A DNA stretch of 64,000 nt from Bordetella parapertussis (GCA_945862305.1 CAMAXF010000007.1:1-64000), one strand, 5' to 3'; counted from the first letter of the stretch, positions 31,136-42,754 are shown. Notes: generated by a model not told the origin, from the letters alone. Numbers and translations are program-made.

Positions 31136-33564
31136 AAGAGCCCCAGCTGCGAGGGCTGGTTCTGAAGTTGTTTGGCTCGACGAATCACAGCCTCGGGCAG
31201 GCCGGCCAGGCGGGCCACCTCCAGCCCGAAGCTCTGACTTGCTGGGCCTTCCTCGATGCGGTGAAGAAAGATGATCTTGTCCTCGTGTTCCATGGCACGA
31301 ACATGCAGGTTCACAGCACCCTGCACCTGCTGGGGCAGACCCGTGAGTTCAAAGTAATGGGTTGCAAAGAGGCACAGGCAGCGATTGTCCTTGGCCAGGC
31401 TTGTGGCAATGGCATGTGCCAGGGCCAGGCCATCGACGGTGGAGGTGCCACGCCCGATCTCATCCATGAGCACCAGGCTGTTTGGGCCGGAGCGGTGAAG
31501 GATGAGCGCGGCCTCGGTCATCTCCACCATGAAGGTGGAGCGGCCACCGGCCAGGTCGTCTGCAGCCCCAATGCGGGTGAAGATGCGATCGATTTGACCA
31601 ATGCGTGCCTCGCTGGCGGGAATGGGCGCACCCATGCGGGCGAGGATCACCGCCAGGGCGGTCTGCCGCATGTAGGTCGACTTCCCGCCCATGTTCGGTC
31701 CGGTGATCAGCAGCAGGCGTCGCTCGGCCGAGAGCCTGGTGTCGTTGGCCACAAAGTCGGACATGCGCTGGCAGAGCACGGGGTGACGTCCGGCCTGAAT
31801 CTCGACCTCTGCGGCTTCTGTGAGGGTGGGAAGCACCCAGTGGAGGTCGTGCACGAGCATGGCCATGCTGGCCAGGGCATCGAGTGTTGCAGTGGCCTGG
31901 GCCACGGCTTGTAAGTCTGCAACCGAAGGCACCAGCTCATCGAGCAGCCGCTCATAGAGCAGCTTCTCCATGGCCAGCGCCCGCTCTTGGGCAGAGAGTG
32001 CCTTGTCCTCATAGGCCTTGAGCGCCGGCGTGATGAAACGCTCGGCGTTCTTGAGTGTCTGTCGTCTTTGAAAGTGGGCAGGTACCTTTTCCAGCTGGCC
32101 AGCAGTCACCTCGAAGTAATAGCCATGCACGCTGGAAAAGCCCACCCGGAGGTTGGCAATGCCGCTCTCCGCTCGCTCCTGGGCCTCAAGGGCGAGCAGT
32201 TGGCTGCTGCCATCGGTCTGAATGGCGCGAAGGCCATCGAGTTCTGCATCCACGCCCGCACGAATGACGCCACCGTCTCGCAGTTGCACCGATGGGCTGT
32301 CGGCCAGCGTGGCCTCGATGGTGGCTGCGGTGGATGCTGCGGTGGCGCTGCTGAGCTGCGATGCCAGCTGGCCTAACAGCCCTGACGAGGTGCCTGAGAG
32401 TGCACGGGCCAGTGGTGCCAGGCCGCGCAGTGATTGGGCCAGGCTGGTGAGGTCTCTTGGCTTGGCCTGACGAAGGGCAATGCGGGCGGCGAGTCGTCCG
32501 ATGTCGAAGATGGGCCGCAGATGGGTTCGCACGGCTTCCAGTGGTGCTGGGGCCGATTGCTCAGCCTGCCCTGGGGTCTGACCGCAGAGCCAGCGCAGGG
32601 CCTCTTGCCGCGTCATGAGCATTGCATTGTCTCGGCTCGGGGCCAGCAGCCACTCACGCAATTGACGACCGCCGGCCGAGGTCACGGTCTTGTCAATGGC
32701 CGCCAGCAGGCTTGCATCCTCGCCCGACGAGATCACGGTCTGTGTGAGCTCGAGGGTGCGCCTGGCCACGCTGTCGAGTTCGACCTGAGAGGAGGGCGAT
32801 TCGCGCCTGGGGGCCTGCAGGTGCAGCAGTGGCCGTCCCAGACTGCGCTCTGCATAGCCCAGCACCGCCGCCATGCAGGCCAGGGCCTGGGGGTGAGCAT
32901 CGAGTTCAAAGGCATGAAGCGAGCGCACGGCCAGCCGCTGCATGAGCAGTTGTCGACCCATCTCTGCATCAAAAAGCCATGGGGGGTGCTCGCGGGCTGT
33001 CCAGCGTGCAAAGAGCGATTGATGGCGGGGGCCCCGATCGGGGAGCAGCAGCTCCACGGGCTCGAGCCGATCGAGCAGTTCGTCGCGGTTGGAATCGGTG
33101 ACCAGCGCCCAGTGCAGCGCGCCGGTGGAGACATCGAACCAGACCAGGGCACCGCCGCAGGGGGAGATGCCTGCAAGCCATGCTGTGGAGCGCTCGGGCA
33201 ACAGCCCCTCTTCGGAAAGGGTGCCTGGTGTGGCGATTCGCACCACTTCCCGTGCGACTGGTCCTTTCCCGCTGCCGACTTCGCCCACCTGCTCGCAGAT
33301 GGCCACGGTGTGTCCGGCCTTGAGCAGCTTGGCCAGATAGGCCTCAGAGGCATGCACCGGGACACCGGCCATCACCACCGGCTGGCCTGCGCTCTGGCCG
33401 CGCTGGGTGAGGGTGATGCCCAGCAGTCGTGCGGCCTGTTCCGCATCCTCGAAAAAGAGCTCGTAGAAGTCGCCCATCCGATAGAAGAGCAGGGCATCGG
33501 GCACCGTGGCCTTGATGCGCAGGAACTGCTGCATCATCGGCGTGTGGGCGCCGAGGTCTGTCAT
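31132..33564 (-). CDS. mutS: DNA mismatch repair protein MutS
   Basis: Recognizes mismatches and recruits MutL. The 810-aa protein has the [15 protein letters not shown] mismatch-recognition motif (Phe-x-Glu), the Walker [16 protein letters not shown], the [13 protein letters not shown]alker B, and the C-terminal helix-turn-helix. It ends in SQLGLF, a likely beta-clamp-binding motif, so it is short compared with the 853-aa E. coli protein and lacks a long tetramerization tail. It overlaps suhB by 4 bp. Confidence 0.97.
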   Translation of the reverse strand: MTDLGAHTPMMQQFLRIKATVPDALLFYRMGDFYELFFEDAEQAARLLGITLTQRGQSAGQPVVMAGVPVHASEAYLAKLLKAGHTVAICEQVGEVGSGKGPVAREVVRIATPGTLSEEGLLPERSTAWLAGISPCGGALVWFDVSTGALHWALVTDSNRDELLDRLEPVELLLPDRGPRHQSLFARWTAREHPPWLFDAEMGRQLLMQRLAVRSLHAFELDAHPQALACMAAVLGYAERSLGRPLLHLQAPRRESPSSQVELDSVARRTLELTQTVISSGEDASLLAAIDKTVTSAGGRQLREWLLAPSRDNAMLMTRQEALRWLCGQTPGQAEQSAPAPLEAVRTHLRPIFDIGRLAARIALRQAKPRDLTSLAQSLRGLAPLARALSGTSSGLLGQLASQLSSATAASTAATIEATLADSPSVQLRDGGVIRAGVDAELDGLRAIQTDGSSQLLALEAQERAESGIANLRVGFSSVHGYYFEVTAGQLEKVPAHFQRRQTLKNAERFITPALKAYEDKALSAQERALAMEKLLYERLLDELVPSVADLQAVAQATATLDALASMAMLVHDLHWVLPTLTEAAEVEIQAGRHPVLCQRMSDFVANDTRLSAERRLLLITGPNMGGKSTYMRQTALAVILARMGAPIPASEARIGQIDRIFTRIGAADDLAGGRSTFMVEMTEAALILHRSGPNSLVLMDEIGRGTSTVDGLALAHAIATSLAKDNRCLCLFATHYFELTGLPQQVQGAVNLHVRAMEHEDKIIFLHRIEEGPASQSFGLEVARLAGLPEAVIRRAKQLQNQPSQLGLF

Positions 33565-34367
33565 GTTGTCCGGTAGGCGGACAGAATGGAGACCAAGGCT
33601 GCGAAGACCTTCGGATTGGCCGCGATGATGTTTTCGTGAAAGAGGAAGTCGCCCTCGCCCTGGAAATTTCCAACGTAGCCGCCGGCCTCTGTCACCAGAA
33701 GGCTGCCTGCTGCAGCATCCCAGGGCATGAGTCCCATCTCGAAGAAGCCGTCGTATCGGCCAGCCGCCACATAGGCCAGGTCGATGGCGGCAGCGCCGGG
33801 CCTGCGCAGGCCCGCAGCCCTGCTGCTGACTTGCTTGAACATGGACAAGTAGGCATCGATCTGCTCTTGTCGTTTGAAGGGGAATCCAGTGCCAATCAGC
33901 GACTCATCGAGCCGGTCACGCTTGGAGACCCGCAGGCGACGATCGTTGAGGTAGGCGCCTTTGCCTTTGGAGGCCACGAAGAGTTCATCGCGGCTTGGGT
34001 CGTAGACCACCGCCTGGGTGATCTGTTCTTTTTGCATGAGGGCGATGGACACCCCATAGACCGGCATGCCATGAATGAAGTTGGTGGTGCCGTCGAGGGG
34101 GTCGATGATCCAGAGGTTGTCGGGCCGATCCTCGATGGGCTTGCCACCGAGGGTGAGGCCGGTCTCTTCGCCCAGGAAGCCGTGGCCTGGATAGGCGGTC
34201 GAGAGGATCTCGATGATAGCCGCCTCGCAGGCCTGATCGACCTCGGTGACGAAATCGTTTTGATCTTTTCGAGACACCCGAAGGCGGTCGATGTCGAGAC
34301 TGGCGCGGTTGATGATCGCGCCGGCGCGACGAGCGGCTTTGACCGCGGTGTTGAGCATCGGATGCAT
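33561..34367 (-). CDS. suhB: Inositol-1-monophosphatase family protein SuhB
   Basis: Metal-dependent phosphatase of the inositol monophosphatase family; in E. coli SuhB also works in rRNA antitermination. The 268-aa protein carries [20 protein letters not shown] and [17 protein letters not shown], the metal-binding motifs in the usual order. The start codon is followed by [13 protein letters not shown], the canonical N-terminus, so starting at 34367 or at the second Met is equally plausible. It is divergent from trmJ. Confidence 0.95.
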   Translation of the reverse strand: MHPMLNTAVKAARRAGAIINRASLDIDRLRVSRKDQNDFVTEVDQACEAAIIEILSTAYPGHGFLGEETGLTLGGKPIEDRPDNLWIIDPLDGTTNFIHGMPVYGVSIALMQKEQITQAVVYDPSRDELFVASKGKGAYLNDRRLRVSKRDRLDESLIGTGFPFKRQEQIDAYLSMFKQVSSRAAGLRRPGAAAIDLAYVAAGRYDGFFEMGLMPWDAAAGSLLVTEAGGYVGNFQGEGDFLFHENIIAANPKVFAALVSILSAYRTT

Positions 34368-34437
34368 GACAATAGGCTGTAGAAAGAGCAGTCCACTAGT
34401 TTACTGCCTGCGTCCCCCCTTCTCGGAGTCCTCTGCC

Positions 34438-35232
34438 GTGAATTTGACTGCATCCTTGCCCGATCCACTCGAAGGCCTCCTGGGCCGCGTTCGTGTCACG
34501 CTCGTCTCGCCCACCCATCCTGGCAATGTGGGTGCGAGCCTTCGGGCCATGGCCACCATGGGCCTTGCCCATTGTCAGGTGGCCGACCCCGTGGCGGTGG
34601 ACATGCACCTCGATCCGCAGGCCGTGGCGATGGCTGCTGGTGCAGATGCGGTGATGCAGCCCGTGGTCTATGCGCCCTTTGATGAGCTTCAGTCGGACGT
34701 GCGCTGGAGCATGGCACTCACCGCACGGCCGCGCGAGTTTGAGCCACCGCGTGTGACCCTCGACGAGGGCATCGAGGAGATGCTGGCATGGCTTGCAGCC
34801 CATCCCACGGAATCGGCCAGCCTCGTCTTTGGGCCGGAGCGCTCTGGGCTCTCCAATGCCCATGTGCTCAAGTGCCAGCGTGTCTGCAGCCTGGATGTCA
34901 GCCCACGGTTTGGCTCGCTCAATCTGTCCCAGGCGGTGCAGGTGGTGGCCCATGCCGTGCGCCGTGCAGCCCGGGCTCAAATCAATGTGCCGCTGGTCCC
35001 GCCCACCACCCCGGGTGCGGGCCGCCCCACGGCCATTGCAGCCTCGCAGGGCGCAGTGGAAGGCTTGCATGCACATCTCATGTCGGTGGCCGAGCGTGTG
35101 GGCACCTTGTCGCCCACAGCCCCGGGGCGCATGGATGAGCGATTGCGCCGCCTCTTTGCGCGGGCAGGCCTGCTCGAGGACGAGGTGCAGATGCTTCGAG
35201 GCCTGTGCTCAGACCTCGAGAAGAACCTCTGA
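34438..35232 (+). CDS. trmJ: tRNA (cytidine/uridine-2'-O-)-methyltransferase TrmJ
   Basis: SPOUT-class enzyme that 2'-O-methylates position 32 of tRNAs. Start is GTG at 34438. The 264-aa protein has VTLVSPTHPGNVGASLRAM, LVFGPERSGLSN and the SLNLSQAVQVV trefoil-knot motif. A C-terminal coil (about 205-264) matches TrmJ length. It is divergent from suhB and precedes cysE. Confidence 0.94.
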   Translation: MNLTASLPDPLEGLLGRVRVTLVSPTHPGNVGASLRAMATMGLAHCQVADPVAVDMHLDPQAVAMAAGADAVMQPVVYAPFDELQSDVRWSMALTARPREFEPPRVTLDEGIEEMLAWLAAHPTESASLVFGPERSGLSNAHVLKCQRVCSLDVSPRFGSLNLSQAVQVVAHAVRRAARAQINVPLVPPTTPGAGRPTAIAASQGAVEGLHAHLMSVAERVGTLSPTAPGRMDERLRRLFARAGLLEDEVQMLRGLCSDLEKNL

Positions 35233-35244
35233 TAGTCTTGCCCG

Positions 35245-35979
35245 ATGCCCTTTCAACGATTCTCCGAAGACATCGAGGCCATCCTGAGTCGAGACCCGGC
35301 CGCGCGCACGTGGTTCGAGGTGCTCACGTGTTACCCCGGCTTACATGCCATTTGGTTTCACCGGCTCTCCCATGGCCTCTGGCAGAGCAACCTGGGCCCT
35401 TTTCGTTGGCTGGCCCGATTCCTGGCCATGCTCTCGCGCTGGATCACCGGCATTGAGATTCATCCCGGTGCGCGAATCGGTCGGCGGGTCTTCATCGACC
35501 ATGGCATGGGCGTGGTCATTGGAGAGACGGCAGAACTGGGTGATGACTGCACCATTTATCAGGGCGTGACCCTCGGCGGCACCTCGCTCACCAAGGGAGA
35601 GAAGCGTCACCCCACCCTGGGCCCGCGCGTGGTCGTTGGTGCCGGTGCAAAGGTGCTGGGTCCGTTTACCGTTGGGGAAGGTGCGAAGGTGGGCTCCAAT
35701 GCAGTCGTCGTGGCTGCAGTGCCTGAAGGGGCCACCGTGGTGGGCATTCCGGCGCGCCCGGTGGAAGACGGCAAGGCCGACTCACTCAGTGAACAACGCG
35801 TTGGAAGCCGCGCCTTTGCGGCCTATGGGGTCACCGAAGACGCCCAAGACCCGCGCGATGCACAGTTGGCCATGCTCGCCCATGCGGTGGCCGAGCAGCA
35901 ACGCCTGATTTCGGCCTTAGAACAGCGGCTGAACAACAACGCCACGAGGGTCGATCAGGAGTCCTCCACCCCGTCCTGA
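35245..35979 (+). CDS. cysE: Serine O-acetyltransferase
   Basis: Acetylates serine with acetyl-CoA, first step of cysteine synthesis. The 244-aa product has the alpha-helical N-terminal domain, the [27 protein letters not shown] hexapeptide beta-helix with catalytic His/Asp, and [16 protein letters not shown]-terminal tail of about 75 residues exceeds the compact domain, and its last 63 bp overlap lpxH on the other strand. The trmJ-cysE order is common. Confidence 0.94.
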   Translation: MPFQRFSEDIEAILSRDPAARTWFEVLTCYPGLHAIWFHRLSHGLWQSNLGPFRWLARFLAMLSRWITGIEIHPGARIGRRVFIDHGMGVVIGETAELGDDCTIYQGVTLGGTSLTKGEKRHPTLGPRVVVGAGAKVLGPFTVGEGAKVGSNAVVVAAVPEGATVVGIPARPVEDGKADSLSEQRVGSRAFAAYGVTEDAQDPRDAQLAMLAHAVAEQQRLISALEQRLNNNATRVDQESSTPS

Positions 35980-36693
35980 GGGTGGCGCGGCCCAGTCGGG
36001 CAGCACCCAACGGGCCCGGCCATCGGGCAGGGCATCGCAGCCGGGTCGGTGCGTGTGGCCATGAATCAGCAGATCGCAGGCGTGCGTCTCCAGTGCTTCC
36101 ATGGCCGCCTGCGGCTGGATGTCCATGATCTCGGGCGCTTTGAGTTGCTTTTCGTGCTCACTCTGCGATCGCAGCGCCCGGGCCTGCGCCATGCGGTCGG
36201 CCAGGCTTCTTGCGAGGAACGCCTCTTGCCAATCCTTGGCGCGCACCAGACTGCGAAAGGCCTGGTAGTCGGTGTCGTCGAGGCAGAGTTGGTCGCCATG
36301 GCAGAGCAGGGCCGTGCCGATGCTGGGGTGCTCTATTCGCACCCAGTCGCCCAGCAATTGAGCTCCGAGGCTTTTGGCTGCGAGCTCGCCCATGAGGAAA
36401 TCTCGGTTGCCCACCACCAGCCCAATCTGGGTGCCCTGGGCTGCGTGCGCCTGCAGGGCCTCTGCAAGGCTCGCCCAGAGTTGGCCTTCTGGCCCGGCCA
36501 CCTGCATTTGATCATCGCCGACCCAGGCATCCATGAGGTCGCCCAGCAGAATGAGCCAATCGGGCCGAAGTGACTGGGCCGCTACCAGCCATTGAAGGAA
36601 GCAGGCCGTGAGGTCTGACTGCTCCGGGGACAGATGAACGTCTGAGGCCAAGAGCACCCGCCCCTCTTGTGGCAGGCTCAGGGTGAGGGCCAT
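35917..36693 (-). CDS. lpxH: UDP-2,3-diacylglucosamine diphosphatase LpxH
   Basis: Mn-dependent calcineurin-fold hydrolase that makes lipid X from UDP-diacylglucosamine in lipid A synthesis. Metal motifs in order: [37 protein letters not shown] and GHTHRPG. The 258-aa length is normal. It overlaps the 3' end of cysE by 63 bp on opposite strands, an unusually large convergent overlap. It lies downstream of ppiB on the same strand. Confidence 0.94.
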   Translation of the reverse strand: MALTLSLPQEGRVLLASDVHLSPEQSDLTACFLQWLVAAQSLRPDWLILLGDLMDAWVGDDQMQVAGPEGQLWASLAEALQAHAAQGTQIGLVVGNRDFLMGELAAKSLGAQLLGDWVRIEHPSIGTALLCHGDQLCLDDTDYQAFRSLVRAKDWQEAFLARSLADRMAQARALRSQSEHEKQLKAPEIMDIQPQAAMEALETHACDLLIHGHTHRPGCDALPDGRARWVLPDWAAPPSGRGGGLLIDPRGVVVQPLF

Positions 36694-36718
36694 GGGGCCT
36701 TGGGCCTACTGCTTGGCC

Positions 36719-37213
36719 TTAGTCGATGACCGTGGCCTTTTCGATCAGCACGGCTTCGACCGGCACATCTTGATGAAAGCCACTGTTGCTGGTCTTCACG
36801 GCCTTGATCTGATCGACGACATCCTTGCCCTCGACCACTTCGCCAAAAACGGCGTAGCCCCAGCCATTGCCGGTGGGTGCCTTGAAATTGAGGAATTCGT
36901 TGTCGGCCACGTTGATGAAGAACTGGGCACTGGCCGAATGGGGCTCGCTCGTGCGGGCCATGGCAATGGTGTAGGCCTTGTTCTGCAGGCCGTTGTCGGC
37001 CTCGTTCTCAATGGTGTCGCGGGTGGGCTTCTGAACCATCTTGGCATCGAAGCCACCGCCTTGAATCATGAAGCCATTGATCACCCGATGAAAAATGGTG
37101 CCGTCGAAGTGGCCATCCTTCACGTAGGTGATGAAGTTCTCAACGGTCTTGGGGGCCTTCTCGGCATCGAGCCGAAGGGTGATGCGACCCATGCTGGTCT
37201 GGAGTTCAACCAT
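36719..37213 (-). CDS. ppiB: Peptidyl-prolyl cis-trans isomerase (cyclophilin)
   Basis: A 164-aa cyclophilin that isomerizes X-Pro bonds. Motifs: [27 protein letters not shown] and [10 protein letters not shown]. No signal peptide is visible ([11 protein letters not shown]), so it is cytoplasmic. It follows the TPR gene by 14 bp and is followed by lpxH after 25 bp. Confidence 0.96.
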   Translation of the reverse strand: MVELQTSMGRITLRLDAEKAPKTVENFITYVKDGHFDGTIFHRVINGFMIQGGGFDAKMVQKPTRDTIENEADNGLQNKAYTIAMARTSEPHSASAQFFINVADNEFLNFKAPTGNGWGYAVFGEVVEGKDVVDQIKAVKTSNSGFHQDVPVEAVLIEKATVID

Positions 37214-37227
37214 GGTGATTCCTTTGC

Positions 37228-37887
37228 TTAATTGGCGGGGGAGGACGGGCGGGCGCCCGCGGGTGGTCTGGTCTGAAGCCCAAGCGGTGCGGGTGAAGGC
37301 AGCTCGAGCAGGTGCCGCCGTTTGGCAGACAAAAAAGGGGAGGGCCCACGGGCCTTGAGTCCTTTTTGGTAGGCATCCAAGGCGAGCTTGGCATGCAGGT
37401 CGCCGAGGTTCTCATAGGCCAGCGCATAGCCGGGCCGGTTCAGGATGGCCCGCTCCAAGGCCTGTTGAGCCCGAAGCGGCTCATTGCAACGCAGGTAGAG
37501 CACAGCCAGATTGTTGTAGGGCTCGGCCAGCTCTGGGAACTCCTCTGTGAGGGCCTCGAAGGCATCAATGGCCTCACGGTCTTGGTTGGTCTCGCTCAGC
37601 AGCACGGCCTCGAGGAAGCGCCATTGGGCGTCACGTGGCTTTGACGACAGCGCATTGGTGATCTTTTCGCGGGCCTCATCGAACCGGCGCAGTTCAATGA
37701 GTTCGATCGTGCGTGTGAGGTCGGGCACGACCACGGGGGCGGTTCGGGGCAGGCCGCCACTCGTGGTGTTCGAGAGGGTTTGGGCGACGGCCATCGGGGC
37801 CACCAGCAGCAGCGAGATCAGGAGGTGCCGAAGGAATTGATGCGCCACGTGAAGAGGGTTGGCCATAGAATGCGGAGTCTCTGACAT
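37228..37887 (-). CDS. Exported TPR-repeat protein
   Basis: A 219-aa protein with a likely signal peptide ([19 protein letters not shown]) and two or three tetratricopeptide repeats at about residues 62-165; [27 protein letters not shown] is the clearest. Such proteins act as periplasmic or membrane-associated scaffolds. The C-terminus is Pro-rich. The start may be here or at the in-frame ATG 21 bases inside. It is divergent from cysS and in the same direction as ppiB. Confidence 0.85.
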   Translation of the reverse strand: MSETPHSMANPLHVAHQFLRHLLISLLLVAPMAVAQTLSNTTSGGLPRTAPVVVPDLTRTIELIELRRFDEAREKITNALSSKPRDAQWRFLEAVLLSETNQDREAIDAFEALTEEFPELAEPYNNLAVLYLRCNEPLRAQQALERAILNRPGYALAYENLGDLHAKLALDAYQKGLKARGPSPFLSAKRRHLLELPSPAPLGLQTRPPAGARPSSPAN

Positions 37888-37916
37888 AACTGCTGGCAGT
37901 CTAGCACGGTGAATTC

Positions 37917-39383
37917 TTGAAGATTTTCAACACCTTAACACGTAGCAAGGTCGATTTTGAGCCCATGGAACCGGGCCATGTCCGCATGTATGTCTGTGGC
38001 ATGACGGTCTACGACTTTTGCCACATTGGCCATGCGCGTGTGCTGGTGGTCTTCGACCTGGTGCGCCGTTGGCTTGAGGCCACAGGCCATCGGGTGACTT
38101 ACGTGCGCAATGTCACCGACATCGACGACAAGATCATTGCCCGGGCCGTTGAGAACAACGAGACCATGGCCAGTCTCACCGAGCGGTTCACACAGGCCAT
38201 GCAGGCGGATGCAGCTGCCCTTGGGGTGCTGCCGCCCACCCATGAGCCTCGCGCCACCGCCCACGTGCAAGACATGCTCAGCATGATCGATGCCCTCACC
38301 CAGCGCGGACTGGCCTACCAGGATCCCATGCCCGATGGCAGCCCCGGCGACGTGCATTTTGCGGTTCGGTCGTTCCCCCGCTATGGCCGGCTCTCTGGTA
38401 AGTCTCTTGATGAACTGCGCGCCGGTGAGCGGGTGTCTGTGGCCGATGGCAAGCGCGATCCGCTCGACTTTGTGCTCTGGAAGCGGGCCAAGGCCAACGA
38501 GCCAGAGGAGGCGGTCTGGGCATCGGCCTACGGCCCTGGCCGGCCGGGCTGGCACATCGAGTGCTCCGCCATGAGCTGCCGTTTGTTGGGTGAGCATTTC
38601 GACATCCACGGCGGTGGCGCAGACCTTCAGTTTCCGCATCACGAGAACGAGATTGCCCAGTCGGAGGGGGCCATGGGTGCAGACGAGTCGAACCCAATGG
38701 CACGGGTCTGGATGCACAACGGCTTTGTTCGAATTGATGACGAGAAGATGTCGAAGTCCTTGGGCAACTTCTTCACGATCCGGGAGGTGCTGGCCCGCTA
38801 CCACCCCGAGGTGCTCCGATTTTTCATCCTTCGGGCTCACTACCGCAGCCCGCTGAACTATTCCGATGCCGCCTTGGACGAGGCCCGCGCCGGGCTGATT
38901 CGGCTCTACACGGCACTCGAGTTGGCCTGCGACCCAGACGACCTGGCCCGCTGGCGGACCGAGCCGGCGGATGGCTTGCTGTCGGGTGTGCTGTCGGCGG
39001 ACCACCCGATGGTCGAGGCCCATCGTGAGGCCATGTCGGATGACTTCAATTCGCCAGAGGCCATTGCGGCCTTGTTTGGTCTGGCCACCGAGGTCAACCG
39101 TCAAGTTCAGGAGGGCGGCCGTGCTGCAGCCCAGGGTTTGGGGCAAGTCTTGTTCGGGCTTGGAAGGGTCATGGGCTTCTTTGATGCGTCTGCCCGTGCG
39201 ATTCGCGAGGTGGGCGCAGCAGCCGGGCTTGACGAGGCTTGGATTCAAGCGCAGATTGCGGAGCGGGCCGCGGCCAAGGCCGCCCGAGATTTCACCAAGG
39301 CCGATGCCATTCGTCGTGCGCTCACCGACCAAGGCATCGTTCTTGAGGACGGCCCCCAGGGAACGAGCTGGCGTCATTTGTAG
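37917..39383 (+). CDS. cysS: Cysteinyl-tRNA synthetase
   Basis: Charges tRNA-Cys. The 488-aa class I synthetase has CHIGHAR near residue 36, the zinc Cys in [16 protein letters not shown] and HHENE, and KMSKSLG near residue 281. The start is an unusual TTG at 37917: no ATG or GTG lies in frame upstream, and [11 protein letters not shown] aligns with the family start. The gap to the divergent TPR gene is only 29 bp. Confidence 0.94.
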   Translation: MKIFNTLTRSKVDFEPMEPGHVRMYVCGMTVYDFCHIGHARVLVVFDLVRRWLEATGHRVTYVRNVTDIDDKIIARAVENNETMASLTERFTQAMQADAAALGVLPPTHEPRATAHVQDMLSMIDALTQRGLAYQDPMPDGSPGDVHFAVRSFPRYGRLSGKSLDELRAGERVSVADGKRDPLDFVLWKRAKANEPEEAVWASAYGPGRPGWHIECSAMSCRLLGEHFDIHGGGADLQFPHHENEIAQSEGAMGADESNPMARVWMHNGFVRIDDEKMSKSLGNFFTIREVLARYHPEVLRFFILRAHYRSPLNYSDAALDEARAGLIRLYTALELACDPDDLARWRTEPADGLLSGVLSADHPMVEAHREAMSDDFNSPEAIAALFGLATEVNRQVQEGGRAAAQGLGQVLFGLGRVMGFFDASARAIREVGAAAGLDEAWIQAQIAERAAAKAARDFTKADAIRRALTDQGIVLEDGPQGTSWRHL

Positions 39384-39395
39384 GACAATCACGGC

Positions 39396-40358
39396 ATGGC
39401 ATTGACCTACCTAGACTTCGAGCAGTCGGTTGCAGAGCTCGAGGCGAAAATTGAAGAGCTTCGGTTTGTTCAGAGCGACACCGCCATGGACATCTCCGAT
39501 GAAGTGGCCCGCCTGAAGGAGAAGGCCGACGCCCAGATCCGCGAGATCTACACCAAGCTCACCCCCTGGCAGATCTCTCAGGTGGCCCGGCATCCGCAGC
39601 GCCCCTACACCCTCGATTTCATTCAGATGCTCTGCACCGATTTCCATGAACTGCATGGCGATCGCGGCTTTGGAGACGACCCTGCCATTGTGGCCGGGCT
39701 GGCTCGATTCAATGGCCAGTCGGTCATGGTCATGGGCCATCAGAAGGGGCGGGATCTCAAAGAGCGCACCCACCGAAATTTCGGCATGCCACGCCCCGAG
39801 GGCTATCGCAAGGCAGAGCGCCTGATGCTGCTGGCCGAGAAGTTCAAGCTTCCGATCCTGAGTTTCATCGACACGCCGGGTGCCTACCCGGGCATTGGTG
39901 CCGAAGAGCGCGGCCAGTCAGAGGCCATTGGCAGAAACCTGTTTGTCATGGCGGGCCTCAGGGTGCCCTTCATTGCCACGGTGATTGGTGAGGGCGGCTC
40001 CGGCGGAGCCCTGGCCATTGCGGTGGCCGACCAGGTCCTGATGCTGCAGTTCGCCACTTACTCGGTGATCTCGCCAGAGGGCTGTGCCTCGATCCTCTGG
40101 AAGAGTGCCAGCAAGGCCCCCGATGCTGCAGAAACCCTTGGCATCACTGCGCAGCGACTCAAGACACTCGGCCTCATCGACCGCATCGTCATGGAGCCCC
40201 ATGGTGGCGCGCATCGCGCACCTCAAGACATGGCCGAGACGCTGCGCAAGGCCATTGCAGACAGCCTGGCCACGGTCGGTGCCATGTCAACCGAGGAGAT
40301 GCTGGCCCAGCGCCAGGCTCGGCTGCGGGCCTATGGTCGATTTAAAGAATCCGCCTAA
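39396..40358 (+). CDS. accA: Acetyl-CoA carboxylase carboxyltransferase alpha subunit
   Basis: Alpha half of the carboxyltransferase, partner of AccD at 1677. The 320-aa protein starts with [36 protein letters not shown] and [12 protein letters not shown] are diagnostic. It follows cysS by 12 bp and overlaps tilS by 26 bp, which suggests translational coupling. Confidence 0.97.
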   Translation: MALTYLDFEQSVAELEAKIEELRFVQSDTAMDISDEVARLKEKADAQIREIYTKLTPWQISQVARHPQRPYTLDFIQMLCTDFHELHGDRGFGDDPAIVAGLARFNGQSVMVMGHQKGRDLKERTHRNFGMPRPEGYRKAERLMLLAEKFKLPILSFIDTPGAYPGIGAEERGQSEAIGRNLFVMAGLRVPFIATVIGEGGSGGALAIAVADQVLMLQFATYSVISPEGCASILWKSASKAPDAAETLGITAQRLKTLGLIDRIVMEPHGGAHRAPQDMAETLRKAIADSLATVGAMSTEEMLAQRQARLRAYGRFKESA

Positions 40359-41355
40359 GCCTCCCTCGCAGATTCCCCCAAGGCTGCTGGTGGCCTTCTC
40401 TGGGGGGCTTGATTCCACTGTCCTGTTGAAATGGCTCCAGAGTTGGCGCCAGGGCCCCGATGCGTCGGCGGACTGGGCCGGTGTCGAGATTGAGGCGGTT
40501 CACCTCCACCATGGCTTGCAGCCTGCTGCGGATGTCTTTGAGGCGCACTGCCGCCGCATCTGCGAGGCCTGGCAGGTGCCGCTGGTCGTGGAGCATGCCA
40601 AGCCGGATGATCAGGCCTGCAAAGAAATCGGCATCGAGGCGGCCGCCAGAACAGTTCGATGGGCGTCCCTGATGGCGTTGGCGCGCAGCAAGGGGGCTGC
40701 ACTGGTGCTTGCCCATCATCTTGACGACCAGATCGAGACAGCGCTCCTACAGTGGATGCGCGGCGCCGGACTGGAGGGCCTCTCGGCCATGCCAGCCCTT
40801 TACCGCATGGGCCAAGATGACCAGGCGGTCTGGGTCTGGCGACCCCTGCTGGGGGTGAGCAAGGAGACCCTTCGGGATTGGGCCGTCTCGGTGGGCCTGC
40901 GTTGGGTCGAGGATCCCACCAATCTGAGTGACCGTCACGACCGCAACCGGCTTCGTCGGGATGTGATCCCGGTGCTCAAGGAGATGCGCGCCGGGGTGCT
41001 CGAGGCCATGGCCCGCAGTGTCGAGCATGTGCAGCGCGCGCAGCATCTGCTGTCGGAGCAGGCCGAGGCAGACCTGTTCGCCGTGGTGGATGCCAGTGGT
41101 GCGATTGCACTGGCCCCGCTTCAGCGACTCTCGAGCGCGCGTCGAATGGCGGTGGTGAGGGCCTGGCTGCGCAAGGCTGGCCTTCGCATGCCACCGTATC
41201 GCCGCCTGGAGGAGTTTGATCGGCAGCTCGAGCTGGCTGGCCCTGAAAGCCGCGCCACGCTTGAAGTCTCTGACACGGCGTTTGCCGGCGGGGCGCCCTT
41301 TCGGGTATGTTTGCGGGCTCACACGCTCCAGATTGAGCGTCTCTCACAAGACTAA
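40333..41355 (+). CDS. tilS: tRNA(Ile)-lysidine synthase
   Basis: Modifies C34 of tRNA-Ile(CAU) to lysidine so that it reads AUA. The 340-aa product has the N-type ATP-pyrophosphatase motif [13 protein letters not shown], then [19 protein letters not shown] and [12 protein letters not shown] chose the ATG at 40333, which overlaps accA by 26 bp; the C-terminal domain is shorter than in E. coli (432 aa), as in many betaproteobacteria. Confidence 0.92.
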   Translation: MVDLKNPPKPPSQIPPRLLVAFSGGLDSTVLLKWLQSWRQGPDASADWAGVEIEAVHLHHGLQPAADVFEAHCRRICEAWQVPLVVEHAKPDDQACKEIGIEAAARTVRWASLMALARSKGAALVLAHHLDDQIETALLQWMRGAGLEGLSAMPALYRMGQDDQAVWVWRPLLGVSKETLRDWAVSVGLRWVEDPTNLSDRHDRNRLRRDVIPVLKEMRAGVLEAMARSVEHVQRAQHLLSEQAEADLFAVVDASGAIALAPLQRLSSARRMAVVRAWLRKAGLRMPPYRRLEEFDRQLELAGPESRATLEVSDTAFAGGAPFRVCLRAHTLQIERLSQD

Positions 41356-41357
41356 TC

Positions 41358-42614
41358 ATGGCCCTTATCGTTCACAAGTACGGCGGCACCTCCATGGGTT
41401 CCACCGAGCGGATTCAAAACGTCGCGCGTCGCATTGCCAAGTGGCATCGCGCCGGTCATCAGATGGTGGTGGTGCCCTCGGCCATGTCTGGCGAGACCAA
41501 TCGCCTGTTGGGCCTGGCCAAGGAAATCACGGATCGGCCAGACCCGCGTGAATTGGATCAGATTGCAGCGACGGGCGAGCAGGTCTCGGTGGGCCTGCTG
41601 GCACTGGCCCTTCAGAAACAAGGCATACAGGCAAAGAGTTACGCAGGATGGCAGGTGCCCATCCGAACCGATTCGGCCCACACCAAGGCGCGGATCGAGT
41701 CGATTGATGACGCCCGCGTTCGCGCGGACCTTGATGCGGGCTGTGTGGTGGTGATCACCGGCTTTCAGGGCATCGATGGCGAAGGCTCCATCACCACGCT
41801 GGGCCGCGGCGGATCCGACACGTCTGCCGTGGCGGTTGCAGCGGCCTTGAATGCTGAGGAGTGCCTTATATACACCGATGTGGACGGCGTCTACACCACC
41901 GATCCACGAATCGTGGCCGAGGCGCGTCGGCTTGAGCGAATCACCTTCGAGGAGATGCTCGAGATGGCCAGCCTGGGCTCGAAGGTCTTGCAGATTCGGT
42001 CGGTGGAGTTCGCCGGCAAATACAAGGTCAAGACCCGAGTGCTCTCGAGCCTGACCGACCCCGAGATGGACCTCGCCACCGAGGCCCAGTCTGGAACACT
42101 GATCACCTACGAGGAAGACAAGACCATGGAGCAGGCTGTTATTTCAGGCATTGCCTTTAACCGCGACGAGGCCAAGATCACCATTGCTGGCGTGCCCGAC
42201 AAACCCGGCATTGCATACAAGATTCTTGGACCTGTGGCCGAGGCCAACATCGATGTGGACATGATCATTCAGAATGCCAGCCACGATGGCATGACCGATT
42301 TCTCCTTCACCGTGCATCGCAACGAACTGGCCAAGGCCCTCGAGGTGATTGAGTCCAAGGTGCAGCCGCAGATCCAGGCGCGTGAGATCACCAGCGACAA
42401 TCAGATCTGTAAGGTGAGTGTGGTGGGCATTGGCATGCGCTCACATGTTGGCGTGGCCAGTGACATGTTCCAAACCCTCTCGGCCGAGGGCATCAACATT
42501 CAGATGATCTCCACCAGCGAGATCAAGATCTCGGTGGTGATTGCCGATAAATACATGGAGCTTGCCGTTCGAGCCCTTCACAAGGCTTTTGGGCTGGAGG
42601 GGCAGGCGGCCTGA
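41358..42614 (+). CDS. lysC: Aspartate kinase
   Basis: Phosphorylates aspartate, first step to lysine, threonine and methionine. The 418-aa enzyme has IVHKYGGTSMGS, TGFQGIDGEGSITTLGRGGSDTSA and YTDVDGVYTTDPR, followed by two ACT domains (about residues 262-415) that bind the feedback amino acids. It follows tilS by 2 bp and is followed by tRNA-Ser. The accA-tilS-lysC-tRNA-Ser order is typical of Burkholderiales. Confidence 0.97.
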   Translation: MALIVHKYGGTSMGSTERIQNVARRIAKWHRAGHQMVVVPSAMSGETNRLLGLAKEITDRPDPRELDQIAATGEQVSVGLLALALQKQGIQAKSYAGWQVPIRTDSAHTKARIESIDDARVRADLDAGCVVVITGFQGIDGEGSITTLGRGGSDTSAVAVAAALNAEECLIYTDVDGVYTTDPRIVAEARRLERITFEEMLEMASLGSKVLQIRSVEFAGKYKVKTRVLSSLTDPEMDLATEAQSGTLITYEEDKTMEQAVISGIAFNRDEAKITIAGVPDKPGIAYKILGPVAEANIDVDMIIQNASHDGMTDFSFTVHRNELAKALEVIESKVQPQIQAREITSDNQICKVSVVGIGMRSHVGVASDMFQTLSAEGINIQMISTSEIKISVVIADKYMELAVRALHKAFGLEGQAA

Positions 42615-42639
42615 TTCTGGCCAGATGGTGGGATAGAAT
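42611..42639 (+). promoter_or_regulatory. Likely promoter of tRNA-Ser
   Basis: A TAGAAT -10 at 42634-42639 ends 9 bp before the tRNA start. A CTGATT at 42611-42616 is spaced by 17 bp and shares three bases with the -35 consensus. The placement makes a tRNA promoter plausible. Confidence 0.55.
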
Positions 42640-42648
42640 CGCGATAAC

Positions 42649-42739
42649 GGAGACGTGACCGAGAGGCCGAAGGTGCTCCCCTGCTAAGGGAGTATGTGCC
42701 AAAAGCGCATCGTGGGTTCGAATCCCACCGTCTCCGCCA
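42649..42739 (+). tRNA. tRNA-Ser (anticodon GCU)
   Basis: A complete serine tRNA: acceptor GGAGACG pairs with CGTCTCC, the anticodon stem-loop CTCCC-CTGCTAA-GGGAG places GCT at 42683-42685, the long variable arm (TGTGC/GCGCA) is typical of tRNA-Ser, the T arm is GTGGG-TTCGAAT-CCCAC, and CCA is encoded (42737-42739). It reads AGC/AGU. Its 3' end lies in the left 21-bp direct repeat, so it is the probable attachment site of the cyd block. Confidence 0.97.
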
Positions 42740-42754
42740 AAATAAAAATGGGCC
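42734..42754. repeat. Left 21-bp direct repeat at tRNA-Ser 3' end
   Basis: Starts CCGCCAAAAT and ends ATGGGCC. It comprises the last acceptor bases, the discriminator and CCA of the tRNA plus the left arm of the terminator. An exact copy lies at 46050-46070 in the same orientation. Confidence 0.95.
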
